Source: Pseudothauera hydrothermalis
Lineage (GTDB): Bacteria; Pseudomonadota; Gammaproteobacteria; Burkholderiales; Rhodocyclaceae
DNA length: 64,000 nucleotides
Reading direction: 5' to 3'
Assembly: GCF_003345255.1 (NCBI RefSeq)
Contig: NZ_CP029331.1
Span: 1,240,001 to 1,304,000, forward strand
Made by a program: the position numbers and the translations under genes. Positions 26,976 through 36,393 of this stretch are shown here, one piece after another (the stretch's first letter is position 1; each line of letters opens with the position of its first letter). The notes under the pieces were generated by a model. The model ran no database searches. It had not been told where the DNA came from and was given only the letters and a program-made list of their open reading frames with translations.

Positions 26976-27104
26976 TCCGGCCCCGATCCGTGGGCCGTTT
27001 TTCTGACCTGGGGCGGGGTGTCCCCACGGCGGAGCGTGCGGCCTTTGTCCGCATTGCCTCGTGTCGTGCCGACATCCCGCAGCCAATGCTACGGGAGTGA
27101 AAGC

Positions 27105-29924
27105 ATGCAGGTTTTTTCCAGCCATGGTGGAGCCGAGTCCGCAGTCCATCGCAATCGGCCTGCGCCGTTCGCGCCGGTTGAGGCGGCCGGTGCCTTCGAG
27201 GTGGTCCGCCGCAACGGCGTGATCGTTCCCTTCAATCCTGACAAGATCGCGTTGGCAATGACCAAAGCTTTTCTTGCCGTCGAGGGCGAGCAGAGCGTGG
27301 TGTCGGCGAGGGTTCGCGATCTGGTACTGCGCCTGACAACTGTCGTGGTGCAGGCGTTGACCCGCCGCCTGCCAGGCGGCGGCACGGTACATATCGAAGA
27401 CATCCAGGACCAGGTTGAACTTGCGCTAATGCGCGAGGGTTGCCATGACGTGGCGCGCGCTTATGTGCTGTACCGGGAGCGGCGCGCCGCCGAGCGCGCG
27501 GCCGCTCTGGACTGCAAGCGGGCTGGTTCCGAACCGCTGCTGCATGCGGTCGATGGCGATCGATGCATCCCTTTGGAGCGCGAGACCTTACGCGCACGGT
27601 GCGTGGAGGCCTGCGAGGGGTTGTCGGGCGTATCTGCCGACACCGTGCTGGAACATGCGCTGGCCAATCTTTATGACGGTGTGCCGATGGCTGCGGTACG
27701 CCAAGCCTTGGTATTGGCAGCACGCACACTGATCGAGCGCGAGCCGGCCTACGCCAAGGTCGCCGCCCGCTTGCTGCTTGACGATTTACGCGTGGAGGTA
27801 CTGGGTCGCCCGGTCAGTCATGCGCAGATGATTACGGGCTACGCGGAGTGCTTTCCCACGCTCATCATGCGCGGCATTAGAGCGGGACTGCTCGATCCGC
27901 GCCTGGGTGAGTTTGACTTGCCGCGCTTGGCTGCCGCGCTGGATGCTGCCAACGACTTACGCTTGAACTACCTTGGCCTGCAAACGCTCTACGACCGCTA
28001 TTTTCTGCATGTGGATGAGACCCGTATCGAGTTGCCGCAAACCTTTTTCATGCGGGTGGCGATGGGTTTGGCGCTCAACGAAACCGAGCGCGAGACGCGT
28101 GCCATCGAGTTCTACCGCCTGCTTGCCTCGTTCGATTTCATGTGCAGCACGCCGACGCTTTTCAACAGCGGTACGCGACATGCGCAGTTGTCATCGTGCT
28201 ATCTCACCACCGTGGCCGATGACCTCGAAAGTATCTACCAGGCGATCAAAGAGAATGCCTTGCTGCAAAAATATGCCGGGGGACTGGGCAACGATTGGAC
28301 CCCGGTGCGCGCACTGGGCAGCCTGATCCGCGGCACAAACGGCAAAAGTCAAGGGGTAATTCCCTTTCTCAAGGTGGTCAATGACACCGCCGTGGCGGTG
28401 AATCAGGGCGGCAAGCGCAAGGGGGCCGTGTGCGCCTATCTGGAGACTTGGCATCTCGATATCGAGGAGTTTCTGAATTTGCGTAAAAACACCGGCGATG
28501 AGCGCCGCCGTACCCACGACATGAACACCGCCAACTGGATTCCGGATCTTTTTATGAAGCGGGTGATAGAAGGCGGCGAATGGACGTTGTTTTCACCGGT
28601 CGATGTACCCGATCTGCATGAGTGCTTCGGACGCGACTTCGAGACCGCCTATCTGGCCCATGAGGCGCGTGCGGCGCGAGGCGAGCTGAGGTTATTCAAG
28701 AAAATTCCGGCGCTACAACTGTGGCGCAAGATGCTCACGATGCTGTTCGAGACGGGGCATCCCTGGATCACCTTCAAGGACGCCTGCAATGTTCGCTCGC
28801 CACAGCAGCATGTGGGCGTGGTGCATAGCTCCAATTTGTGTACCGAGATCACCTTGAACACTTCGTGCGATGAAACCGCGGTGTGCAACCTCGGTTCGGT
28901 CAATCTGTGTGCTCATCTCATCCAGGGCGCCGACGGCCGCTGGAGCCTGGATCATGACAAGCTTGCGCGCACGGTGCGCACGGCCATGCGTATGCTCGAC
29001 AACGTCATCGATCTCAACTACTACGCCACGCCCAAGGCGCGCAATGCCAATCTGCGTCACCGTCCGGTGGGTTTGGGGATGATGGGCTTTGCCGATTGCC
29101 TGCATCGCTTAGGGGTGGCTTACGCCTCCGACGATGCAGTGGAGTTTGCCGACAGCTCTGCCGAGGCTTTGTGCTACTACGCTTATCTGGCTTCAACCGA
29201 GCTGGCCGAAGAGCGCGGGCGCTATGCCAGCTTCGAGGGCAGTCTGTGGTCGCGCGGCGTGCTGCCGGTCGATACCCTGGAGCTTTTGGCTCAGTCGCGA
29301 GGCGGCTATGTCGAAGTCGCGCGCGGCGGCAAGCTCGATTGGGAGTCTTTGCGTGCACGTATCGTGCGTCATGGCATGCGTAACTCCAACTGCGTGGCCA
29401 TCGCCCCCACCGCGACCATCGCCAATATCGTTGGCGTGTCGGCCTCGATCGAGCCGGACTACCAGAATTTGTATGTCAAGTCCAACCTCTCGGGCGAATT
29501 CACCATGGTCAATGAATACCTGGTCGAAGAACTCAAGGCGCTTGGATTGTGGGATGAGGTGATGATCGCCGACCTCAAATACTTCGATGGTTCGCTCGCT
29601 CCCATCGACCGCGTGCCCGCCGATCTCAAAGCGCGCTACGCCACGGCCTTCGAGATCGATCCGGTCTGGCTGGTGGAGGCCGCCGCGCGCCGACAGAAGT
29701 GGATCGACCAAGCACAGTCTCTGAATCTCTACGTCGCCACCCCGTCCGGGCGCAAGCTCGACGAGCTTTACCGTCTGGCGTGGATCCGCGGCCTGAAGAC
29801 CACCTACTACCTGCGTACCCTGGGTGCCACGGCGATGGAAAAAGCCAGCGTACCGACTGCCGGGGTGGCTGCCGCGGCGCCGTTTTGCGCCATCGACAAC
29901 CCGGATTGCGAGGCCTGCCAATGA
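27105..29924 (+). CDS. nrdA: Class Ia ribonucleoside-diphosphate reductase, alpha subunit
   Basis: NrdA (939 aa) reduces ribonucleotides to deoxyribonucleotides. An N-terminal ATP-cone (VVRRNGVIVPFNPDKIALAM) provides dATP/ATP activity control. Active-site cysteines are visible in QLSSCYLTTV and TAVCNLGSVNL, with the NxCxE motif in SSNLCTEI; the radical-transfer Tyr pair is KTTYYLR; and the C-terminal redox pair is DCEAC. ATG 27105 has a GGGAG site; in-frame GTG 27036 and TTG 27045 right behind the riboswitch hairpin could extend it by about 20 residues. It overlaps nrdB by ATGA. Expected to be under both cobalamin and NrdR control. Confidence 0.96.
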   Translation: MQVFSSHGGAESAVHRNRPAPFAPVEAAGAFEVVRRNGVIVPFNPDKIALAMTKAFLAVEGEQSVVSARVRDLVLRLTTVVVQALTRRLPGGGTVHIEDIQDQVELALMREGCHDVARAYVLYRERRAAERAAALDCKRAGSEPLLHAVDGDRCIPLERETLRARCVEACEGLSGVSADTVLEHALANLYDGVPMAAVRQALVLAARTLIEREPAYAKVAARLLLDDLRVEVLGRPVSHAQMITGYAECFPTLIMRGIRAGLLDPRLGEFDLPRLAAALDAANDLRLNYLGLQTLYDRYFLHVDETRIELPQTFFMRVAMGLALNETERETRAIEFYRLLASFDFMCSTPTLFNSGTRHAQLSSCYLTTVADDLESIYQAIKENALLQKYAGGLGNDWTPVRALGSLIRGTNGKSQGVIPFLKVVNDTAVAVNQGGKRKGAVCAYLETWHLDIEEFLNLRKNTGDERRRTHDMNTANWIPDLFMKRVIEGGEWTLFSPVDVPDLHECFGRDFETAYLAHEARAARGELRLFKKIPALQLWRKMLTMLFETGHPWITFKDACNVRSPQQHVGVVHSSNLCTEITLNTSCDETAVCNLGSVNLCAHLIQGADGRWSLDHDKLARTVRTAMRMLDNVIDLNYYATPKARNANLRHRPVGLGMMGFADCLHRLGVAYASDDAVEFADSSAEALCYYAYLASTELAEERGRYASFEGSLWSRGVLPVDTLELLAQSRGGYVEVARGGKLDWESLRARIVRHGMRNSNCVAIAPTATIANIVGVSASIEPDYQNLYVKSNLSGEFTMVNEYLVEELKALGLWDEVMIADLKYFDGSLAPIDRVPADLKARYATAFEIDPVWLVEAAARRQKWIDQAQSLNLYVATPSGRKLDELYRLAWIRGLKTTYYLRTLGATAMEKASVPTAGVAAAAPFCAIDNPDCEACQ

Positions 29925-31042
29925 GTGCTTACCGTTTCGATGATTGGAATGACAAGGCGGCTGCCCGCACGCCGGACGCCATCACCGTACCGAACGCCCA
30001 GACCGATGCAGTGACGCAGATGACCCCGTCTCCGGCACTGGCCCCGGTCAATCCGTTAGACAAGCGCGTAGTCAACGGTCGCGCCGACATCAACCAGCTG
30101 GCACCTTTCCGCTATCCGTGGGCATGGGAATTTTTTCTCAATGCCAATAAAAACCACTGGACGCCGCTGGAAATCTCCATGGCGCAGGATGTGCACGACT
30201 ACCACCACCGGCTGACCCCGGCCGAACGCCATGTGTTCGAGAATGTGTTGGCCTATCTCACCACCTCGGACATTCTGGCCATGCGCAACATCGGCCTGGC
30301 GGTGATGGAAAAGATGAGCGCACCCGAGCTGCAAATCTACCAGGCCCGCCAAGTGTACGAGGAAGCGCTGCACACATGGACCTACCAGCATTGCATTGAA
30401 AGTCTGGGCCTGGACCAGCAAGAGATCTACAACCGTTACCGCGTGGTGCCCGAGATCTACGGCAAGATCGCGCTAGCCAATCGTCGCCTGGAATGCGTGA
30501 TGCGCTCGGACTTCGATCTCGCCAACCGCGATAACCTGCACGAATTTGCGCTTTCGTACCTCTTTTTTGCCGGTATCTTTGAAGGCTGCTGGTTTTACAA
30601 CGGCTTTACCCCCATTTTTGCGCTACAGCGTCGTGGGCTCATGAAGGGCACGGCAGAGCAGTTGCAATACATCATGCGCGACGAGGTGCTGCATTGTGCA
30701 TTTGGCATCCGGGTGGTGCGCCAATTGCTGCAAGAGGAGCATCTCACCCTCGATCCGCTCCGGGTGCGTGAGCTGTGGGAGGAAGCCGAGGCCGTGGAAG
30801 CGGCTTATGCCCGCTACATTCTGCGTGAGCCCATCCTCGGCTACTCGGCGGCGCAGCACCTTGGTCAGTTCCGCTTCATTGCCAATCGTCGCGCCCGCCA
30901 ACTAGGTGTGGCGGAGCCCTTTCCCGGCGCGCACAATGTGTTGCCCTGGTTGGACGAACAGGCCAACTTGCGCAAAGAGAAGAATTTCTTCGAAACCCGG
31001 GTGACCGAATATCAGAGCGGTGGGGCCTTGAGCTGGGAGTAA
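29921..31042 (+). CDS. nrdB: Class Ia ribonucleoside-diphosphate reductase, beta subunit
   Basis: NrdB (373 aa) houses the dimetal centre that generates the radical used by NrdA. Ligands fit the family: Asp117 (TTSDILAMRN), Glu148 and His151 (EEALHTWTY) and the later EGCWFYNG and DEVLHCAFG motifs. The radical tyrosine is retained at Tyr155, seven residues after Glu148, so this is a tyrosyl-radical enzyme and not the Phe-substituted class Ic form. Oxygen-dependent and B12-independent. About 45 residues at the N-terminus are unconserved. Confidence 0.96.
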   Translation: MSAYRFDDWNDKAAARTPDAITVPNAQTDAVTQMTPSPALAPVNPLDKRVVNGRADINQLAPFRYPWAWEFFLNANKNHWTPLEISMAQDVHDYHHRLTPAERHVFENVLAYLTTSDILAMRNIGLAVMEKMSAPELQIYQARQVYEEALHTWTYQHCIESLGLDQQEIYNRYRVVPEIYGKIALANRRLECVMRSDFDLANRDNLHEFALSYLFFAGIFEGCWFYNGFTPIFALQRRGLMKGTAEQLQYIMRDEVLHCAFGIRVVRQLLQEEHLTLDPLRVRELWEEAEAVEAAYARYILREPILGYSAAQHLGQFRFIANRRARQLGVAEPFPGAHNVLPWLDEQANLRKEKNFFETRVTEYQSGGALSWE

Positions 31043-31148
31043 AAAACATTGGCGGGCGACTTGCCTGGCGGCCGCGCCGGCGGCACACTGCGCGCCCTGG
31101 ATCGCCGGCGTGTCGCTCGGTGGTCGATGCGAACATGGAGCACACCAC

Positions 31149-31304
31149 ATGAATCTTACAATCAGCCTTGCGCCGTTACTGGCGCTGATCGCCGGTATTC
31201 TCGTGCTGCTGGTGCCCAAGCTGCTCAATTACATTGTCGCGCTTTACCTGATCATCATCGGCGTGATGGGCTTGCTGGGAATCGGCAGCATCCACCTGCG
31301 CTAG
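31149..31304 (+). CDS. Small DUF3096 membrane protein
   Basis: A 51-aa protein, nearly all hydrophobic with two membrane segments (LAPLLALIAGILVLLVPKLL and YIVALYLIIIGVMGLLG), matching the DUF3096 family pattern PxLNYIVAxYLIxxGxxGL. Function unknown. ATG 31149 follows ACATGGAG. Located 106 bases after nrdB and followed by a hairpin shared with the convergent receptor gene. Confidence 0.8.
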   Translation: MNLTISLAPLLALIAGILVLLVPKLLNYIVALYLIIIGVMGLLGIGSIHLR

Positions 31305-31309
31305 CTGAA

Positions 31310-31333
31310 ACGGGCGGCTTGGGTGCCGCCCGT
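31310..31333. terminator. GC-rich hairpin between convergent genes
   Basis: A nine-base-pair perfect stem, ACGGGCGGC (31310-31318) with GCCGCCCGT (31325-31333), and a six-base loop sits between the DUF3096 stop and the stop of the copper receptor. There is no strong T-run on either side, so termination efficiency is uncertain; its position suggests a bidirectional role. Confidence 0.5.
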
Positions 31334-31344
31334 TGCTGCGATGC

Positions 31345-33357
31345 TCAGTCCAGGGTCAGCGCGGCCTTCACCCACATGCTGCGGCCGGGTTCATTGACCC
31401 GGGTATCGGCCTCATAGCCGGGGATTGCTGCGCCGCTTCTTGACAGGTGCTCGGCATACTTCTTGTCGAACAGGTTGTCGATGCCGGCAACGATCTTGAC
31501 TTTCTTGTTCATCCGGTAGCCGCCGTTGATCGAGAACACCCCGAAACCGGCAGTTTTGCCGATATCTTGACCGGCGATGTTGCCCTTGCCCGGATCGACC
31601 CGGTTTTGTGCGGCCACCAGCCGCCACAGTGCGCCGGCCGACCAGGTGCCGTTGTCCCAGTTCAGGCCGAAGCGCGCCTCGAGCGGCGGTTGCTGCGCGA
31701 GCGCGCTGTCGTCGGTGCGGTTGTGGCCGCGGACCCAGGCGAGGCTGGCGTCGGTCTGCCAGTTGCGGGCGAAGCGCCAGGCCAGGCCAGCTTCCATACC
31801 GTAGCTGCGGGCGTCGATGTTGCGCACGGTGGTGAGGCCGCCGCCCTTGGTGACCTTGTCGATCAGGATGTAGTCGTCGATGTCGGCGTAGAAGGCCGAG
31901 ATGCTGCCGGACACGGTGCCGGCGTTCCAGTTGATTCCGAGGTCGAGCTGGGTGGTTTGTTCCGGCTTGGTCAGGAAGGCGCTATTGGTGGTCAGGCTCT
32001 GCTTGTTTTGCGAGATCAGTTCCCAGTAATCCGGAAAGCGCTCGCTGCGCCCCAGGCCGGCATAGGCGGTGGCCGCGCTGTGGGCCAGGTCATGCTCCCA
32101 GCGGGCAAAACCGCTGGTCAGTGTGTCGTTGCGGCGCTGCCCGGCGGTGACGATGGCGCCGCTGCGATGGTCCTGCGCGCGCCAACGGTCGACCCGCAGG
32201 CCGCCGATCAGGCGGTCCTGTTCGGTGAGGTCGTGGCGCAGTTCGCCGAACGCGCCGTGATTGCGAAAGGTGGCGTCGGTGGTACGTGCTTTGTTCCGGT
32301 AGGCTTCTTCCGCATTCACGCCCATGGCTGAACGCAGCGTGTGATCGTTGCGCTGGCCGTCGATGCCGACGGTCAGCAGGGTCGGCTTGGCCAGACGCAG
32401 GTCGGCGGCGACGCGCGCGCCGCGGGTCAGGCGGTCCGGGTTGTTCACCATGCGCATGCCGGGCATGGTGCCGTCGCGCAGGCTGAAGTTGTCCATCACA
32501 TGGTCGATGTAGTTGCGATAGACCAGGGCTTCCAACTTCTCGACCACCGGGCTGAGCTTGCGCTTCGCCAAGCGCAGGCCGATGTTCTCGCGGTCGAACT
32601 TGGAACCGTCCATCGTGCGGTCGGCGTAGGCGGCCTCGCCGTCGCTGCGCGCATAGGTCAGTTCCAGCGCGGTGTCGTCATCCGGCGTCCAGCCCAGGGC
32701 CACGGTGCCGCTCCAGCGCTTGTAAGCGGAGTGCACATCGTTGCCGTCGCCGTCCTCGTAATCGTCTGCGCGTGTGCGGGTTGCGGTGCCGCGCACATAG
32801 AAGTCCGGCGTAGCAAAGCGGCCTTCACCCATCAGGTCGAGGCGGCCGAAGCTGCCTGCGGTGAGGCTGGCGTCTGCCGCGCCGCCGGCCTCGCTCGCGC
32901 GTTCGCGACTGCGTTCGAACAGCACCGTGCCGGCCGAGTTGCCGGGTCCGTGGATTACGGTCTGCGGGCCTTTGAGCACCGTCATGCGGTCATAGGATTC
33001 CGGGAAGACATAAGCGGTGGGCGGGTCCATGCGGCCGCCGCAGCCGCCCAGGATGTTCTCGCCGTCGAGTAGGATGTTGAGCCGCGAGCCGGCCATGCCG
33101 CGGAAAACCGGGTCGCCGCTGGTGCCGCCTTTACGGATCACCGAGAAACCGGGGATGGTCTTGAGGATATCGGCGCCGTCCAGTGCGGGAATAGGTTGGC
33201 GCGCTGCGCGCGGGTCGGTGACCACGGTAAGGGGTTCATTCATCGGCGCGGCGGTGACCACCTGAGGGGCGAGGGTGGTTTCTTCTGCGGCGGCCACCGG
33301 CAAGGTGAAAGGCAGCGCGATCAGCGCTGCGGCGATACGGGTTTGACGATGTTGCAT
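31345..33357 (-). CDS. TonB-dependent copper receptor (OprC/NosA type)
   Basis: A 670-aa outer membrane receptor. Signal peptide about residues 1-23 (ending LPVAAAEE), plug domain with GGTSGDPVFRGMAGSRLNILLDG and the family-specific CGGRMDPPTAYVFPESYDRM segment, whose Cys and Met are expected copper ligands, then the 22-strand barrel ending in MWVKAALTLD. It resembles NosA/OprC, used to import copper for cuproenzymes such as nitrous oxide reductase; no nos genes are in the window. The next gene upstream on the strand is a DUF2946 protein, a frequent companion of copper genes. Confidence 0.88.
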   Translation of the reverse strand: MQHRQTRIAAALIALPFTLPVAAAEETTLAPQVVTAAPMNEPLTVVTDPRAARQPIPALDGADILKTIPGFSVIRKGGTSGDPVFRGMAGSRLNILLDGENILGGCGGRMDPPTAYVFPESYDRMTVLKGPQTVIHGPGNSAGTVLFERSRERASEAGGAADASLTAGSFGRLDLMGEGRFATPDFYVRGTATRTRADDYEDGDGNDVHSAYKRWSGTVALGWTPDDDTALELTYARSDGEAAYADRTMDGSKFDRENIGLRLAKRKLSPVVEKLEALVYRNYIDHVMDNFSLRDGTMPGMRMVNNPDRLTRGARVAADLRLAKPTLLTVGIDGQRNDHTLRSAMGVNAEEAYRNKARTTDATFRNHGAFGELRHDLTEQDRLIGGLRVDRWRAQDHRSGAIVTAGQRRNDTLTSGFARWEHDLAHSAATAYAGLGRSERFPDYWELISQNKQSLTTNSAFLTKPEQTTQLDLGINWNAGTVSGSISAFYADIDDYILIDKVTKGGGLTTVRNIDARSYGMEAGLAWRFARNWQTDASLAWVRGHNRTDDSALAQQPPLEARFGLNWDNGTWSAGALWRLVAAQNRVDPGKGNIAGQDIGKTAGFGVFSINGGYRMNKKVKIVAGIDNLFDKKYAEHLSRSGAAIPGYEADTRVNEPGRSMWVKAALTLD

Positions 33358-33508
33358 AGACGTGATTCCTGACTGTGAGCGCGCGGCAGACAGGGCCGCA
33401 CAGGCGGCGCTGCGGGCGCATGGTTTCGATGACGGGATGAGCGCATGACACCGCTTCGCGGCGGCTTTTTAGCTGCGCGAAAGGACGGCGGAAGCGACAG
33501 AGGAGGGG

Positions 33509-33928
33509 TCAGGACAGTGCGGGGGGCGCACGCGGCCGGGGTAGCAGGCCCGGCGCCGCAGCCGGTGGAGCGAGCGTTGTTGGCGGCATCAGCCGCTTGG
33601 CTGCCGCCGTGGGGGCGGCGACCAGCCCCCGCGCCTGCGTCGGCACCGGATCGAGCAGGGCCGCGGCGCATACCGCGCACTGCATGCCACCGATCAGTCG
33701 GACGCTGTCTTCGCCAGCGGGCGTCTTCCCAAGCGGTGAATCCAGATTGATGTATTGAACACCGTCGGCGGTGCAGATTGCCGCCCAGGTATTCATTGCC
33801 CCGGCCAGCATGCGGGCTTGGTGCTGGGCGCTGGCGATGCCGAGCGCAAGCTGGGCGAGCGCGGCCAGTAGCGCCAGCCGCAACGCCAGATGCCAGGTTA
33901 GGGGGGAGAGGATGCCGCGTGGATTCAC
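33509..33928 (-). CDS. DUF2946 family protein
   Basis: A 139-aa protein with an N-terminal membrane or signal segment (LALRLALLAALAQLALGIASA), a conserved ICTADG motif, GMQCAVC with two cysteines, and a Pro/Ala-rich tail. These match DUF2946, small proteins often found beside copper receptors and copper transport genes. It precedes the copper receptor by about 150 bases on the same strand, so a shared role in copper handling is likely but unproven. Confidence 0.75.
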   Translation of the reverse strand: MNPRGILSPLTWHLALRLALLAALAQLALGIASAQHQARMLAGAMNTWAAICTADGVQYINLDSPLGKTPAGEDSVRLIGGMQCAVCAAALLDPVPTQARGLVAAPTAAAKRLMPPTTLAPPAAAPGLLPRPRAPPALS

Positions 33929-33990
33929 GCGGCGCAGTCTAGCAGGACGGGGTCATCGTCCGAGTTGAGATTCGTCAAATTTGGCTAGAC

Positions 33991-34470
33991 TCAAGCGCCG
34001 ATCCAGTGCCCCGATTTGCCGCCCTTTTTCTCCAACAAGCGTACCGCTTCGATCGTCATGCCGCGATCGGCCGCCTTGCACATGTCGTAGATGGTGAGTA
34101 GCGCCACGCTGGCCGCGGTAAGCGCTTCCATCTCCACCCCGGTGCGGCCGACGGTCTCGGCGGTGACGATGCAAGCCACCGTGCTGGCCGCCTGGTCCAG
34201 GTCGAACTCCACCGCCACGCGGGTGAGCGGAATCGGGTGGCACAGCGGGATCAACTCGCTGGTACGTTTGGCGGCCTGGATGGCGGCGATGCGCGCTATG
34301 CCGAGCACATCGCCTTTTTTGGCGCTGCCTGAGCGGACCATCTCAAAAGTGGCCGGCTGCATGCGGATGCGCCCGGCGGCTACGGCCACACGGTGGGTTT
34401 CGGACTTTTGGCCGACATCGACCATGTGGGCCTGGCCGTCGGCGTCGAAATGGGTGAGGGCGTCGCTCAT
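33991..34470 (-). CDS. moaC: Cyclic pyranopterin monophosphate synthase MoaC
   Basis: MoaC (159 aa) acts after MoaA in the first step of molybdenum cofactor synthesis. Typical features: [21 protein letters not shown] at the start, [20 protein letters not shown], and [29 protein letters not shown] containing the catalytic Asp-Met-Cys-Lys stretch. Full length. It diverges from the metalloprotease gene; the rest of the moa/moe genes in this window are 27 kb away. Confidence 0.97.
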   Translation of the reverse strand: MSDALTHFDADGQAHMVDVGQKSETHRVAVAAGRIRMQPATFEMVRSGSAKKGDVLGIARIAAIQAAKRTSELIPLCHPIPLTRVAVEFDLDQAASTVACIVTAETVGRTGVEMEALTAASVALLTIYDMCKAADRGMTIEAVRLLEKKGGKSGHWIGA

Positions 34471-34572
34471 CGGGAAGGCGGATGCTGAGGTCTGCGGGGG
34501 CGCCGGTGGAGCCCTACAAGCGGATACATGTGGTGCGGAACCGTTGGCAAACGGGCGTTATCATAGCACCCG

Positions 34573-36006
34573 ATGATGCGCCGATCTCTTGCCCTGCTGC
34601 TTTGCCTTGCGCTGGCCCGCCCCGTGGCGGCAATCGACCTGCCCGATCTGGGGGATGTGGCCGCCAGCGATCTTTCACCGTTGGCCGAACGTCGGCTCGG
34701 CCAGTCCATCATGCAAGACATCCGTGCACGCGACCCGGCCTGGCTGGACGACCCGGAAGTGGAGGAATACCTCGAAGGGTTGGGGCGCAGGTTGGTGGCC
34801 GCCAGCCCCAATCCCGAGCAGACGCTGGCGTTTTTCGTGGTGCGCGACAACACCTTGAATGCCTTTGCGCTGCCCGGCGGTTATATCGGGGTACATACCG
34901 GGCTGATCTTGGCCGCCGAGTCGGAATCCGAGCTGGCCTCGGTGCTCGGTCACGAGATTGCCCACGTTACCCAGCGCCATATTGCGCAATTGGTGGGCAA
35001 GCAGAGCCAGGCCGGCATGGTCATGCTGGCTTCGATGCTGGTGGCTATTCTGGCTGCGCGCAGCAATTCCGAAGTCAGCGAGGCGGCCTTGGCCGCTGGA
35101 CAGGCCGGCGCCATTCAGTCGCAACTGGCCTACACCCGCGATCTTGAACGCGAAGCCGATCGCGTTGGCTTGCAGACCTTGGAAGGGGCAGGTTTCGATG
35201 TGCGCGGCATGCCGTCATTTTTTGAGCGCCTGCAACGCAACAGTCGGCTGTATGAAAACAATGCGCCGGCCTACCTGCGCACCCATCCGCTGACTACTGC
35301 GCGGATTGCCGACATGGAAAATCGTGTCAGCCAGATGCGCTACCGTCAGGTGCTCGATTCCACCGATTTCCGTTACGTGCGCGCCAAGCTGCGCGCGGCC
35401 GGCGGCTCTCCGGTCGATACCTTGAAGGAACTGCAAATGCGTGCCGCCGAACCCGCGGCCGATCAGACCGTGCATTACAGCTTGGTGCGGGCACAATTGC
35501 GCGCCGGTATGGTGGATGAGGCGGTGCGCGGCGCGCGTGCCTTGCTTACCGATGCCGCGCCTTCGCCCTTTGTCTACACGCTGGCGGCCGAGGCGGAGTT
35601 GGCCGCGCGGCGGCCGGCTGCGGCGGTGGAGATTTTGCAGGACGCGCAGCGTCGTTTTCCCGCCAGCCGTAGCGTGCGCTACGCGCTGGGAGAAGCCCTA
35701 CTGGCCGCCGGTCGCGCCGAGCAGGCGGTGGCGCTGGCGCGCCAAGCGATTCAGCAGCGCGGCGGGGATTTGCGTCTGTGGACCTTGCTGGCGCGGGCCA
35801 ACGCGGCGCTCGGCAAACAGACTGCGCAGCACCGTGCCCAGGCCGAGGTCTATGCGCTGCAAGGGGCGCTGCAGGCGGCCATCGAGCAACTGGAAATTGC
35901 CCGGCGTGCCGGCGACGGCGATTTTTTTGAATTGTCGGCCGTGGATGCGCGTATCCGCGAACTGAAAGCGGCGTACGACGAAGAACGCCGCGAGCGCAGG
36001 CCATGA
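34573..36006 (+). CDS. BepA-like periplasmic M48 metalloprotease with TPR domain
   Basis: A 477-aa exported protein: signal peptide about 1-20 (LALLLCLALARPVAA), M48 zinc protease domain with HEIAH near residue 136 and the third ligand in EREAD, and a C-terminal run of TPR repeats from about residue 300. This is the layout of E. coli BepA (YfgC), which helps assemble or degrade the outer membrane protein LptD. Followed by tusA. Catalytic residues are intact. Confidence 0.9.
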   Translation: MMRRSLALLLCLALARPVAAIDLPDLGDVAASDLSPLAERRLGQSIMQDIRARDPAWLDDPEVEEYLEGLGRRLVAASPNPEQTLAFFVVRDNTLNAFALPGGYIGVHTGLILAAESESELASVLGHEIAHVTQRHIAQLVGKQSQAGMVMLASMLVAILAARSNSEVSEAALAAGQAGAIQSQLAYTRDLEREADRVGLQTLEGAGFDVRGMPSFFERLQRNSRLYENNAPAYLRTHPLTTARIADMENRVSQMRYRQVLDSTDFRYVRAKLRAAGGSPVDTLKELQMRAAEPAADQTVHYSLVRAQLRAGMVDEAVRGARALLTDAAPSPFVYTLAAEAELAARRPAAAVEILQDAQRRFPASRSVRYALGEALLAAGRAEQAVALARQAIQQRGGDLRLWTLLARANAALGKQTAQHRAQAEVYALQGALQAAIEQLEIARRAGDGDFFELSAVDARIRELKAAYDEERRERRP

Positions 36007-36082
36007 CAAGTTACGGCCTTCTGCCTTGCGTTGGAGGCCATTAAAATGCAAGCGCCGATTGCTTCTCAGCAAGGACAATAGA

Positions 36083-36313
36083 ATGCACTTTGACAAAGAC
36101 GTCGACGCACGAGGGCTCAACTGCCCGCTACCCATCCTGCGCGCAAAAAAGGCGCTGGCCGAGATGCTGCCGGGTCAGGTGTTGCGGGTGATGGCCACCG
36201 ATCCGGGGGCGGTGAAGGATTTTCAGGCATTTACCAAGCAGACCGGCAACGAATTGCTGCGTCAGTCGGAAACCCCGGACAAAGCGTTTGAGTTTTTTAT
36301 CAAACGTAAATAA
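36083..36313 (+). CDS. tusA: TusA/SirA-family sulfurtransferase
   Basis: A 76-aa sulfur-carrier protein with the N-terminal CPxP motif (LNCPLPILRAKKAL) whose cysteine carries persulfide, and the GAVKDFQAFTKQTGNEL segment. Members relay sulfur for tRNA thiolation and cofactor synthesis. ATG 36083 follows an AAGGA site. 76 bases after the protease gene, plausibly co-transcribed. Confidence 0.9.
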   Translation: MHFDKDVDARGLNCPLPILRAKKALAEMLPGQVLRVMATDPGAVKDFQAFTKQTGNELLRQSETPDKAFEFFIKRK

Positions 36314-36393
36314 ACAAACGGCTAGCCAAGGGCTGCGGTCCCTTTCCGATCGCGGGCTGTGGCAGCGCTCGGTGGGGGCATTGCCCGCTGTAT

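Noticed and set aside
27036-27104. In-frame GTG/TTG starts extending NrdA by 20-23 residues
   Set aside because: Possible because they lie right behind the riboswitch hairpin, but GTG is only one base from the GGAG and ATG 27105 has its own well-placed site; kept as an alternative only.
33440-33475. Small hairpin CCGC-TTC-GCGG followed by T-run between DUF2946 and the copper receptor
   Set aside because: Only four base pairs and pointing to the plus strand, where there is no gene to end.
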